From Paenibacillus xylanilyticus (GTDB taxonomy: Bacteria > Bacillota > Bacilli > Paenibacillales > Paenibacillaceae): a stretch of DNA of 64,000 bases. The stretch is taken from the NCBI RefSeq assembly GCF_009664365.1, contig NZ_CP044310.1, forward strand, positions 2,925,001-2,989,000, written 5' to 3'. Position numbers and translations under genes: made by a program. Each line of letters begins with the position of its first letter. The first letter of the stretch is position 1. Below, in pieces: positions 43,657-51,212 of the stretch. The notes under the pieces were generated by a model. The model was not told the DNA's origin and did not search any database. It saw nothing but the letters and a program-made list of their open reading frames with translations.

Positions 43657-44289
43657 ATGAAAATAGATAGCCCGAAAATTCAGGAACAATCGATGACCGT
43701 AGAAACCATTCATGTATTGGAATCCAAAACAGAATACCGGAATCAACTCATTGAACAGATCTCACTCGATAACCAGGAAGCACTTAAAGTATCCTTTGAG
43801 AATGTCATTTTCAGAAATGTGATAATCTCTGATTCCACGCTGGAGCAATTTGAATTTACGGATGTTGTTTTTGAAAATTGTGATTTTTCCAACGTCAATT
43901 TCTCAGGTGCTATCATGCACCGGGCCGCATGGACCAACTGCAAATTTGTCGGCACGGATTTTTCCACCAGCAGAATGCAAAACGTTCAATTTGCCCAGTG
44001 TGTGGGGGACTACTCCAATTTTAGATTTGCCCACCTTAAACAAGTCGCTTTTGCCGAATGCTCATTAGTTAGTGCTGACTTTGCCTATCTAGCCTTGCAA
44101 AAAATGCTGCTGGACCAATGTAATATTGATCAGTCTTTCATGACAGGTACAAAATTAAAGGGGTTGGATCTTAGCAATTGCCAATTTGACTCGCTCGTAT
44201 TGAACATGGAAGATCTGAATGGCTGCGTTATATCACCTTATCAAGCGGCGACCTTCGTCGGATTAATGGGGATTGTGATCAAGTCATAA
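43657..44289 (+). CDS. pentapeptide repeat protein (Qnr/McbG-like)
   Basis: 210 residues from ATG 43657; ATG 43693 behind AGGA is an alternative and 43612 is in the promoter-like region TTGACA 43620. The body consists of A(D/N)LXX-type five-residue units: FENVIFRNVIISDSTLEQFEFTDVVFENCDFSNVNFSGAIMHRAAWTNCKF... which form a right-handed quadrilateral beta-helix. Some members mimic DNA and protect gyrase (Qnr, MfpA, McbG), others have no known role; sequence alone cannot tell. Stands alone. Confidence 0.86.
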   Translation: MKIDSPKIQEQSMTVETIHVLESKTEYRNQLIEQISLDNQEALKVSFENVIFRNVIISDSTLEQFEFTDVVFENCDFSNVNFSGAIMHRAAWTNCKFVGTDFSTSRMQNVQFAQCVGDYSNFRFAHLKQVAFAECSLVSADFAYLALQKMLLDQCNIDQSFMTGTKLKGLDLSNCQFDSLVLNMEDLNGCVISPYQAATFVGLMGIVIKS

Positions 44290-44294
44290 AAGAC

Positions 44295-44322
44295 TTGCCC
44301 CAATGGGAGAAGTGTGTATAAT
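44295..44322 (+). promoter_or_regulatory. promoter of the guanidine riboswitch operon
   Basis: TTGCCC, 16 bp, TATAAT; the RNA would begin shortly before the aptamer. Confidence 0.55.
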
Positions 44323-44345
44323 AGGTTACATAAAATCATACGACA

Positions 44346-44476
44346 TGCTTTCTAGGGTTCCGCGAGTGAGATCGGCCTGGTCCGAGAGAAAGCTCATAAC
44401 CTGTTGGTTATGCCACGGAGGGATAAAAGCCTGGGAGATAAACTGCTTGAATGCAGTTTGTTTCCCGGGCTTTTTT
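44346..44476 (+). ncRNA. guanidine-I (ykkC) riboswitch with terminator
   Basis: Conserved elements in order: CTAGGGTTCCG (44352-44362), GGTCCGAGAG (44379-44388), the variable hairpin CATAACC/GGTTATG, and CCACGGAGGGATAAAAGCC followed by GGGAGA (44412-44438). A terminator (about 44427-44476, AGCCTGGGAG... pairing with ...CCCGGGCT, T tract) shares its left arm with the aptamer's 3' part, so guanidine binding should block termination and turn the SMR genes on. Aptamer about 44346-44438. Confidence 0.93.
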
Positions 44477-44543
44477 ATTTTGTCTCTAAGACAAAACCTA
44501 AACGTTGTTGTATGAAATTGGATACCAAAAGGAGTAGGTCAAG

Positions 44544-44885
44544 ATGAACAAAACCTGGTTGTCTGTTGTGATTGCAGCCCTTTTTGAAGTGGGCTGGGTG
44601 ATTGGCTTAAAGCATGCGAGTGGTCTGTTGGAATGGGGAGCAACGGTGATCGCCATTGGTGTTAGCTTTTCCTTAATGATTGCGGCTTCCCGTACACTCG
44701 ATGTCGGAACGGTATACGCCGTATTTGTTGGATTGGGAACGGCTGGCACGGTACTGGCAGAGATTCTGCTATTCGGAGCTGCTGTCCAGGCTGGAAAAAT
44801 GATACTCATTGGTGTGTTATTGCTCGGAGTAATCGGACTGAAAATGGTAAGCAAGCAGAAAACGAAGGAGGCGCATCATTCATGA
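44544..44885 (+). CDS. SMR family guanidinium exporter subunit
   Basis: 113 residues, ATG after AAAGGAG. Four-helix small multidrug resistance protein; essential Glu15 in helix 1 ([15 protein letters not shown]). Under the guanidine riboswitch and paired with a second SMR gene, like ykkC/ykkD, so the pair probably exports guanidinium in exchange for protons, either as homodimers or an asymmetric heterodimer. Overlaps the second gene by 4 bp. Confidence 0.94.
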   Translation: MNKTWLSVVIAALFEVGWVIGLKHASGLLEWGATVIAIGVSFSLMIAASRTLDVGTVYAVFVGLGTAGTVLAEILLFGAAVQAGKMILIGVLLLGVIGLKMVSKQKTKEAHHS

Positions 44886-45196
44886 ACTGGGTATTTCTTA
44901 TTATGGCAGGCCTATTCGAGATGCTGGGTGTATTGATGATTAATAAATGGAACAAAGAACGTAATGTTCTATCTATCCTGCTTTTAGTTGCAGGTTTTGG
45001 ATTAAGCTTCTGGCTTCTGTCTCTGGCTATGAAAACACTGCCCATGGGGACGGCATATGCCGTGTGGACAGGAATAGGTGCTTCCGGAGGAGCGATTCTT
45101 GGCATGATTTTCTATGGAGAATCCCGAAACGCACTTCGAATATTGTTTATTGCCATGGTGCTTGGATCTGCGGTTGGGTTGAAGCTGGTGAGCTGA
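44882..45196 (+). CDS. SMR family guanidinium exporter subunit, second
   Basis: 104 residues, GAAGGAGG upstream of the overlapping ATG. Four helices with Glu13 in helix 1 ([16 protein letters not shown]). Together with the preceding SMR protein it makes the riboswitch-controlled exporter. No good terminator follows; 109 bp of unremarkable sequence separate it from the helicase gene. Confidence 0.94.
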   Translation: MNWVFLIMAGLFEMLGVLMINKWNKERNVLSILLLVAGFGLSFWLLSLAMKTLPMGTAYAVWTGIGASGGAILGMIFYGESRNALRILFIAMVLGSAVGLKLVS

Positions 45197-45305
45197 CATT
45201 GGGATTAAAAGATAATATACAGATCGTCTTTTTAATGGTATCCTTATTCGTTACGTGTGATAACAAGACACATCTAATAGATATGGACGTCATGAAGGAG
45301 ACTCA

Positions 45306-46643
45306 ATGAACTTTAAAGACTTGAATATTATACCCCCAATCTTAGAAGGATTGAACAAAGCGAACTATACGAACCCTACACCAATTCAGGAACAAGCGAT
45401 CCCAGCCGTATTGGCAGGCAGAGACTTGCTTGGGTGCGCGCAAACAGGAACAGGGAAGACGGCAGCATTTTCGGTGCCGATCATTCAATTATTAAGCGAA
45501 AAGTCAGGTGGTCCCAGACAAGGACGCCGTATTCGCTCCTTGATTTTAAGTCCAACCCGAGAGCTGGCTATCCAGATTGCGGATAACGTTAAGATTTATA
45601 GCCGATACACGGATATTCGCTGCGCCGCGATCGTTGGTGGTGTTTCACAGAAGGCGCAGGAGCGAGCGCTGAGCCAGGGTGCAGATATTATTATCGCCAC
45701 GCCAGGCAGATTGATGGATCTGGTTAACCAAAAACGGATAGATTTGAAATCCATTGAGATTTTGGTATTAGATGAAGCTGACCGGATGCTGGATATGGGC
45801 TTTATTCATGATGTGAAGCGAATCATCTCCAAGATGCCGAGCAAGAAACAAACCCTTTTCTTCTCAGCTACGATGCCTCCGGAAATTACAAAAATGGTCA
45901 AAACGTTACTCGTAGATCCTGTGAAAGTTGAAATTACACCGGTGTCTTCTACGGTAGACCGAATTGAACAGTCTGTGTATTTATTGGAGAATGGCAAGAA
46001 ACAACATATGTTGAATCATATTTTGCAGGATAAATCCATTGTTTCGGCACTGGTGTTCACCCGCACGAAGCGCGGCGCTGACCGTGTTACACGTGAGTTG
46101 ACCAAAGTAAATGTGACTGCTCAAGCCATTCATGGTGACAAGTCTCAGAATGATCGACAAAAAGCGCTGAACAATTTCAAAAGCGGAGTCACACGAGTGC
46201 TGGTAGCGACAGATATTGCGGCAAGAGGAATTGACGTGGAAGAGCTCTCGCATGTCATCAACTTTAACCTGCCTAATATTCCAGAGACCTATGTACATCG
46301 AATCGGCCGCACAGGCAGAGCAGGGCATAGCGGTATGGCCATCTCTTTTTGCGATAAGGAAGAAATGCCGTTCCTCAAGGATATTGAGAAGGTAATCAAG
46401 AAGAGCATTCCCGAAGTCAAAGATCATCCTTATCCGATGACGAGTGCTTCTGTGTTTATAAAAAACAGTAAGGGATCGAAGGCTGCAGCCGACAATTCCG
46501 TAAGCAATAAACCGGCCAAGAATAAGAAGAATCCCGCGCGCAAACCCAAGTCTGAATGGTTTACCAAGCCGGGGAAAGCACAAAACAGCAACTTCAAACC
46601 CAATAAATCCAAAAGCAGTAAAGTCAATAAAAAAACGATCTAA
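45306..46643 (+). CDS. DEAD-box RNA helicase
   Basis: 445 residues, ATG after GAAGGAG. ATP-dependent RNA unwinding. Q motif (NPTPIQEQAIP), motif I AQTGTGKT, Ia PTRELA, Ib TPGR, II DEAD (VLDEADRMLDMGF), III SAT, IV LVFTRTK, V ARGIDVEELSHVINF and VI HRIGRTGRAG are all present. The C-terminal tail (about 385-445) is very basic and Lys/Asn-rich, typical for RNA anchoring in cold- or ribosome-related helicases of the RhlE/CshA kind. Single gene with a strong terminator. Confidence 0.95.
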   Translation: MNFKDLNIIPPILEGLNKANYTNPTPIQEQAIPAVLAGRDLLGCAQTGTGKTAAFSVPIIQLLSEKSGGPRQGRRIRSLILSPTRELAIQIADNVKIYSRYTDIRCAAIVGGVSQKAQERALSQGADIIIATPGRLMDLVNQKRIDLKSIEILVLDEADRMLDMGFIHDVKRIISKMPSKKQTLFFSATMPPEITKMVKTLLVDPVKVEITPVSSTVDRIEQSVYLLENGKKQHMLNHILQDKSIVSALVFTRTKRGADRVTRELTKVNVTAQAIHGDKSQNDRQKALNNFKSGVTRVLVATDIAARGIDVEELSHVINFNLPNIPETYVHRIGRTGRAGHSGMAISFCDKEEMPFLKDIEKVIKKSIPEVKDHPYPMTSASVFIKNSKGSKAAADNSVSNKPAKNKKNPARKPKSEWFTKPGKAQNSNFKPNKSKSSKVNKKTI

Positions 46644-46698
46644 TCAAACGGGCAGAATTACTTAAGTGAACTGTCCCCGAATCGTTCGGCAAGTCAAA

Positions 46699-46752
46699 CA
46701 CCTCAAAACGCCTTCCGTATTGTATCAAATGGAGGACCGTTTTGAGGTGTTT
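46699..46752 (+). terminator. terminator of the helicase gene
   Basis: CACCTCAAAACG... pairs with ...CGTTTTGAGGTG; 12-bp outer stem and T-rich end. Confidence 0.85.
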
Positions 46753-46859
46753 ATTCGTTGTGTGGGCTCTAAGAGGGGATCACACTGTAGAAGTGAAGTT
46801 GAAAGCAGGCATTCGATAAAAATCATTTAATACAAAATATAAGGTTTAATACAGCAAAT

Positions 46860-46888
46860 TTGACTCTTTGGTAACATACAAGTAAAAT
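46860..46888 (+). promoter_or_regulatory. promoter of the HTH regulator gene
   Basis: TTGACT, 17 bp, TAAAAT, 37 bp before the start codon. Confidence 0.6.
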
Positions 46889-46925
46889 TATTGAAATACA
46901 ATCTTAGAATGAGGTGGATTACGCA

Positions 46926-47867
46926 ATGCTTGAGCTTAGTTTTGAAGACCCGGACAAGCTGGTAACGGTTACCCATGCTTTATCTACACGTTCCCGGGTA
47001 GATATCCTCCGCCTCCTTAATTCCAAAAACCTCAATATTGTGGAGATTGCTGAAGCTCTTAAACTTCCGGTATCCACTGTAGCCAACAATATCAAGATTT
47101 TGGAGGCTGCAAGATTAATTAATACAGAGCTGCTGCCGGCTTCTCGCGGCGCGATGAAGGTATGCAGTCGTAATTATGATGATATACACATTGCACTGAA
47201 TTTGGAGAAGGCGGGTCCCAGAGGAGGTGTTCAAGTCTATGAGGTAGACATGCCCATAGGTCATTATAGCGATTGCGAGGTATCCCCAACCTGTGGCATG
47301 GCCAATGCGGATGGAATGATTATACGTGAGGATGAACCTGCGAGTTTCTTTCACCCAAAGCATATTGGAGCTCAGATCATGTGGTTTCGAAAAGGATATG
47401 TTGAATATTTGATGCCACTGGAACTACCGCCCGGAGCAAGGATTGAATCGCTTGAAGTATCTATGGAAATGTGTTCTGAGGCGCCTAACTACGATCACAA
47501 CTGGCCTTCCGATATTTCGGTATGGATTAATGGCGTGGAGATTGGCATGTGGACATGTCCTGGGGACTTTGGTGACAGAAGGGGAAATCTTAATCCCGCC
47601 TGGTGGCATGAGTGGTCAACCCAATATGGTTTGCTAAAGACCTGGCGAGTAGACAAGGAGAAGACTTCGCTTGATATGGAGAAGGTTTCCCCTGTTACAT
47701 TAAATCAACTGAACCTCCTGGATAGTCACAAATTGCGCTTGCGGGTGGGCATCAAACCGGATGCTGTTCACCAAGGTGGGATGAACCTGTTTGGCAGAGA
47801 ATTTGGAGATCACGATCAGAACATCAAAATGACCATCAATTACGTAATGAATCCTGATGTGGATTGA
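46926..47867 (+). CDS. ArsR-like HTH regulator with large beta-rich C-terminal domain
   Basis: 313 residues from ATG 46926, 9 bp after GAGGTG; the GTG at 46914 lies in the ribosome binding site. N-terminal winged HTH (about 10-95: ALSTRSRVDILRLLNSKNLNIVEIAEALKLPVSTVANNIKILEAARLI). The remaining 215 residues are beta-rich with Trp/Gly-rich segments (PNYDHNWPSDISVWINGVEIG, NPAWWHEWSTQYG) and look like a carbohydrate-binding sandwich, so I infer a sugar sensor. Next to a sugar ABC operon carrying an 11-bp inverted repeat near its transcription start, a likely target. A terminator (47871-47912) separates them. Confidence 0.8.
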   Translation: MLELSFEDPDKLVTVTHALSTRSRVDILRLLNSKNLNIVEIAEALKLPVSTVANNIKILEAARLINTELLPASRGAMKVCSRNYDDIHIALNLEKAGPRGGVQVYEVDMPIGHYSDCEVSPTCGMANADGMIIREDEPASFFHPKHIGAQIMWFRKGYVEYLMPLELPPGARIESLEVSMEMCSEAPNYDHNWPSDISVWINGVEIGMWTCPGDFGDRRGNLNPAWWHEWSTQYGLLKTWRVDKEKTSLDMEKVSPVTLNQLNLLDSHKLRLRVGIKPDAVHQGGMNLFGREFGDHDQNIKMTINYVMNPDVD

Positions 47868-47870
47868 AGA

Positions 47871-47912
47871 GAAAGCTTTAGTTGCGGATAAATTGTAACT
47901 AAGGCTTTTTTT
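47871..47912 (+). terminator. terminator of the HTH regulator gene
   Basis: AGCTTTAGTT and AACTAAGGCT pair (G-U allowed), then seven T. Confidence 0.85.
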
Positions 47913-47937
47913 GATTCAATAATTACAATAAATATAA

Positions 47938-47975
47938 TTGAAAGCGTTGACATAAAGGGGTTTGGTGGCTATAAT
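47938..47975 (+). promoter_or_regulatory. consensus sigma-A promoter with overlapping CcpA cre site
   Basis: cre at 47938-47952 (TTGAAAGCGTTGACA) matches WTGNAANCGNWNNCW at every position. Its last six bases are the -35 TTGACA (47947-47952); 17 bp later comes TATAAT (47970-47975). CcpA binding would block RNA polymerase directly when a preferred sugar is available. Confidence 0.88.
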
Positions 47976-47980
47976 CCCAC

Positions 47981-48030
47981 TATAGATACAATAATAATGT
48001 AATAAATCAAGTATGTCGTTTGTATCTATA
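47981..48030 (+). repeat. 11-bp inverted repeat in the 5' leader of the sugar ABC operon
   Basis: TATAGATACAA (47981-47991) and TTGTATCTATA (48020-48030), perfect, 28 bp apart, starting at about +1. Either operator half-sites for the adjacent regulator or an mRNA hairpin; A/T-rich. Confidence 0.6.
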
Positions 48031-48055
48031 ATATTAGAATAAAGGGGATGCTCGC

Positions 48056-49348
48056 ATGAAAAGAAGAGTGGGCTTGTTGGCACTAACATTACTTCTCTCT
48101 GTGTCTATGATTTTAAGTGCATGCAGTGGAAACAGTGGTGGTGCCGACGATGATGCCGCAAGTGATGGGAAAGTGAGCTTGTCCTTCTGGACATTGTTCG
48201 ATGGTGGCGATGGGGCAAACATGCAAGCATTAGTTGATGAATTCAACAAAACCCATCCGGACATCGAAGTGAAAAATACCAAGCTTGCCTGGGGCGAGTA
48301 TTATACCAAACTTGTCACCGCGGTTGGTAACGGCAACGGACCGGACATCGGCATATCCCATTCCTCTAGGCTGCCCGATCTGATTGATCAGGGGGTAGTC
48401 ACTGAACTCGATACACCCGCTGCAGATGCAGGCGTAGATTGGAATTCCTACAATCAAAATCTTTTGAGTGCGGTTACAGTAGACGATCAGCATTATGCAG
48501 TACCCATTGATACACATGCTTTTATCATGTTTTACAATAAAAAGCTGCTAAAAGAAGCTGGTCTGCTTGGCGAAGACGGAAAACCCGTGTTGGAACAATC
48601 AGCTGATGGTTTTGTAAGTTTCCTTAAAACATTAAAAGAAAAGTTGCCAGCAAAGGTTACACCATTTGCATTATCCAATAACAATGATGATCCTTTCCGT
48701 CTATGGTGGTCATTGTATTCGCAATTGGGTGGAAATGATGTCATATCGGACGATCTGAAATCTGCGGCGATTGATAAAGAAAAGGGGATCCAAGCAGCCG
48801 ACTATATCCAGAAGTTGTATACCGAAGGCTACATCAAGAAAAATGATCCGGACTTTTATAAAAATTTCCAAAGCGGAACAGCCGCAATGACCATGACGGG
48901 TGTCTGGACGACAGGGACATGGGAATCCACCAAAGATTTTGAGTTTGGTGCGATGCCGATACCTAAATTTTACGACCAGGAAGCAACATGGGGAGACTCT
49001 CACACGATTATTCTGCCTTTGACTCAGGATGAAGACGAAGCAAAACGGAAAGCAGCGATGATTTTCGCCGATTGGGTTGCAGATAATGGCCAGGTATGGG
49101 CCAAAGCCGGTCATATTCCTTCCAAACCATCCGTTCTGGAAAAACAGGAATTTAAGGATATGCCTTACCGAAGCGATTATTCTGAAGTAGCAAGTGTCGT
49201 TAAGTTTAGCAAAAAATCAACCAAAACTGCCCAAATCCGTGAAGAAGTCGCCTTTAAATTTTTGAATGAAGTATGGGTCAATAAAATGACTCCGGCTGAT
49301 GCCATGAACAACATGGAGGCAGGCATTCAGAAAATACTGAGTGAGTAG
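48056..49348 (+). CDS. sugar ABC transporter substrate-binding lipoprotein (family 1)
   Basis: 430 residues, lipobox LSAC with Cys23. Mature part is a family-1 (maltose-binding type) protein: VSLSFWTLFDGGDGANMQALVDEFNKTHPDIEVKNTKL, GNGPDIGISHSSRLPDLI and GTAAMTMTGVWTTGTWE. Captures an oligosaccharide outside the cell for the two permeases that follow. CcpA-controlled promoter directly upstream. The downstream GH2 enzyme suggests a beta-linked galactoside, glucuronide or similar ligand. Confidence 0.93.
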   Translation: MKRRVGLLALTLLLSVSMILSACSGNSGGADDDAASDGKVSLSFWTLFDGGDGANMQALVDEFNKTHPDIEVKNTKLAWGEYYTKLVTAVGNGNGPDIGISHSSRLPDLIDQGVVTELDTPAADAGVDWNSYNQNLLSAVTVDDQHYAVPIDTHAFIMFYNKKLLKEAGLLGEDGKPVLEQSADGFVSFLKTLKEKLPAKVTPFALSNNNDDPFRLWWSLYSQLGGNDVISDDLKSAAIDKEKGIQAADYIQKLYTEGYIKKNDPDFYKNFQSGTAAMTMTGVWTTGTWESTKDFEFGAMPIPKFYDQEATWGDSHTIILPLTQDEDEAKRKAAMIFADWVADNGQVWAKAGHIPSKPSVLEKQEFKDMPYRSDYSEVASVVKFSKKSTKTAQIREEVAFKFLNEVWVNKMTPADAMNNMEAGIQKILSE

Positions 49349-49426
49349 AAGGAAGACGGGTCACGCAAGCTTGCGCATGTGTAAGCATTAACGCTGGCTT
49401 GCGTGTCAATCAAAGGGGAGACGGGT

Positions 49427-50317
49427 ATGAAGTTCAAAAAAATGAGGACGGAGATGCAGGCACTTGTCTTTCTGCTTCCTTTCCTAATTGTGTATGTATT
49501 GTTTACCATCTGGCCGATGATTAAAGGCATTGAAATGACCTTTTACAAATGGACACTCATTAAGAAAATGGACTTTGTTGGCCTGGATAACTTCCGCAAG
49601 GTACTTCAGGACAGGGAAGTCTGGGAAGCGATATGGCACTCGACCTTCTTTGTTTTTCTAAGTACTCCGACCATGATTATACTTGCCATTGTGCTGGCTC
49701 TGATTGCGAATCGAAAATCGGCTCTGCAAAAGTTTTATCGGATTATCTTTTTTATCCCAAGTGTACTCTCGGTGGCAGTCGCAGCTTATCTGGGGTTGTT
49801 CGTATTCCAGCCTTATACCGGGTTTGTCAATTCTGTACTGCATCTCATTGGCCTGTTACCCCAAAATTCCGAAATTTTCTGGCTGACCGAAACAAACCTG
49901 GCCTGGATCGTCATTACCGTTGTAACGTTGTGGTGGACGGTAGGTTTTAACTTTATTCTGTATTTGTCGGCGCTTCAGGAAATACCGGATGAGATCTATG
50001 AAGCTGCACGATTGGATGGAGCGAGTGACTCGCAAATATTTTGGAGAATTACTCTTCCATATCTATCTCCACTCACCAAAACCATAACCATGCTGCAAAT
50101 TATCGCTTCATACAAGGTCTTCATGCAGATCTATGTTATCACAGGCGGTGGCCCGCTGGATCAGACACGTCCGATTATCCAGTTAATCTATCAAACCGGA
50201 TTTAGAAATAACAACCTCGGTTATGCCGCGACGATGTCCTATATTTTATTCTTCATACTCCTGGTGTTATCCGTGCTGCAATACTGGATGAACAACCGGA
50301 AGGGAGTGGATAGATGA
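49427..50317 (+). CDS. sugar ABC transporter permease (MalF/UgpA type)
   Basis: 296 residues from ATG 49427, 8 bp after AAAGGGGAG. Six membrane helices; conserved cytoplasmic loop EAARLDGASDSQIFWRITLPYLSP contacts the ATPase. First of the permease pair; overlaps the second by 4 bp. No ATPase gene in the operon, so a shared MsmX-type ATPase encoded elsewhere is expected. Confidence 0.93.
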   Translation: MKFKKMRTEMQALVFLLPFLIVYVLFTIWPMIKGIEMTFYKWTLIKKMDFVGLDNFRKVLQDREVWEAIWHSTFFVFLSTPTMIILAIVLALIANRKSALQKFYRIIFFIPSVLSVAVAAYLGLFVFQPYTGFVNSVLHLIGLLPQNSEIFWLTETNLAWIVITVVTLWWTVGFNFILYLSALQEIPDEIYEAARLDGASDSQIFWRITLPYLSPLTKTITMLQIIASYKVFMQIYVITGGGPLDQTRPIIQLIYQTGFRNNNLGYAATMSYILFFILLVLSVLQYWMNNRKGVDR

Positions 50318-51124
50318 TGAAGTGGCTGTTTCGTATAAGTTCTGCATTGATGGCTGTACTGTTTGCGGCTCCGTTGGTTTGGATGCTTGTTGTATCGATC
50401 AAGGAAGAAGGCATGAAGATCATTACAGTCCTGGATTGGTTTATGCCTCCGTATTCACTGGCTGTGTATGAAGAGATTCTAACGACGACCAAATTGTCTC
50501 AATGGATTGCCAACAGTTTGTTCGTGGCCGTCATTGTAACGGTGCTTACTGTCATTTTTGCAGCAATGGCGGGGTTTGCGCTATCCAAGGTCCCATTTCG
50601 CTATCGTACCATTGTTTTCTTTTTCATCCTTGGAGGGCTGTTAATTCCGGGGGAAGCTACCATTATTCCACTCTATCAGGTGGCAAAAGATCTTCATTTG
50701 CTGAATTCGTACAGCGGACTCATCATTCCGGCTCTTGCCTCGCCCGTAGCTGTCATTGTACTCAAAAGTTTCTTTGACGGTGTTCCCAATGATCTGCTCG
50801 AAAGTGTACAGATTGATGGGGGTGGCTTCTGGAGAATTTTCACCAGCATCATGTTACCTCTCACTCGTCCAGCAATGGCTTCCATGGCCATTCTGACGTT
50901 TATCGGTTCCTGGAACAACTTCCTGTGGCCCGTTCCTTTCGATCACCGACGATAATCTATTTACACTGCCAATGGGTATTCCTACGTTGATGGGTCAATA
51001 TTCTGAGGATTATGTCAAACCAATGGTTATTAATGCAGTGGCTTCAGTACCTATCATTATTTTGTTTATCATTTTCGAGAAGCAGATTGTCAAGGGAATC
51101 AGCATGTCCGGAATTAAGGGGTAA
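50314..51124 (+). pseudogene. sugar ABC transporter permease (MalG type), frameshifted
   Basis: Reads normally from ATG 50314 to residue 205 (GSWNNFLWP) and then runs out of frame to a stop at 50955. Removing one C from the CCC at 50929-50931 restores FLSITDDNLFTLPMGIPTLM... and continues to KGISMSGIKG and TAA at 51122, the expected MalG C-terminus of about 270 residues. The break falls in the last third, after the EAA-type loop (LESVQIDGGGFWRIFTSIMLPLT), so the last helix is lost. A true mutation would disable this transporter; a homopolymer sequencing error is equally possible. Confidence 0.88.
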
Positions 51125-51212
51125 TGTGAGCAAGTCTGAATTTCATAAAACAATAAAACGGCTATGTCAGGCCAGCGAGCCCAATGTAGCTCAAGGAGAA
51201 TGGAGAAACGAT

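Noticed and set aside
45064-45309. 81-codon frame across the end of the second SMR gene
   Set aside because: Out-of-frame overlap with a clear SMR gene, no binding site.
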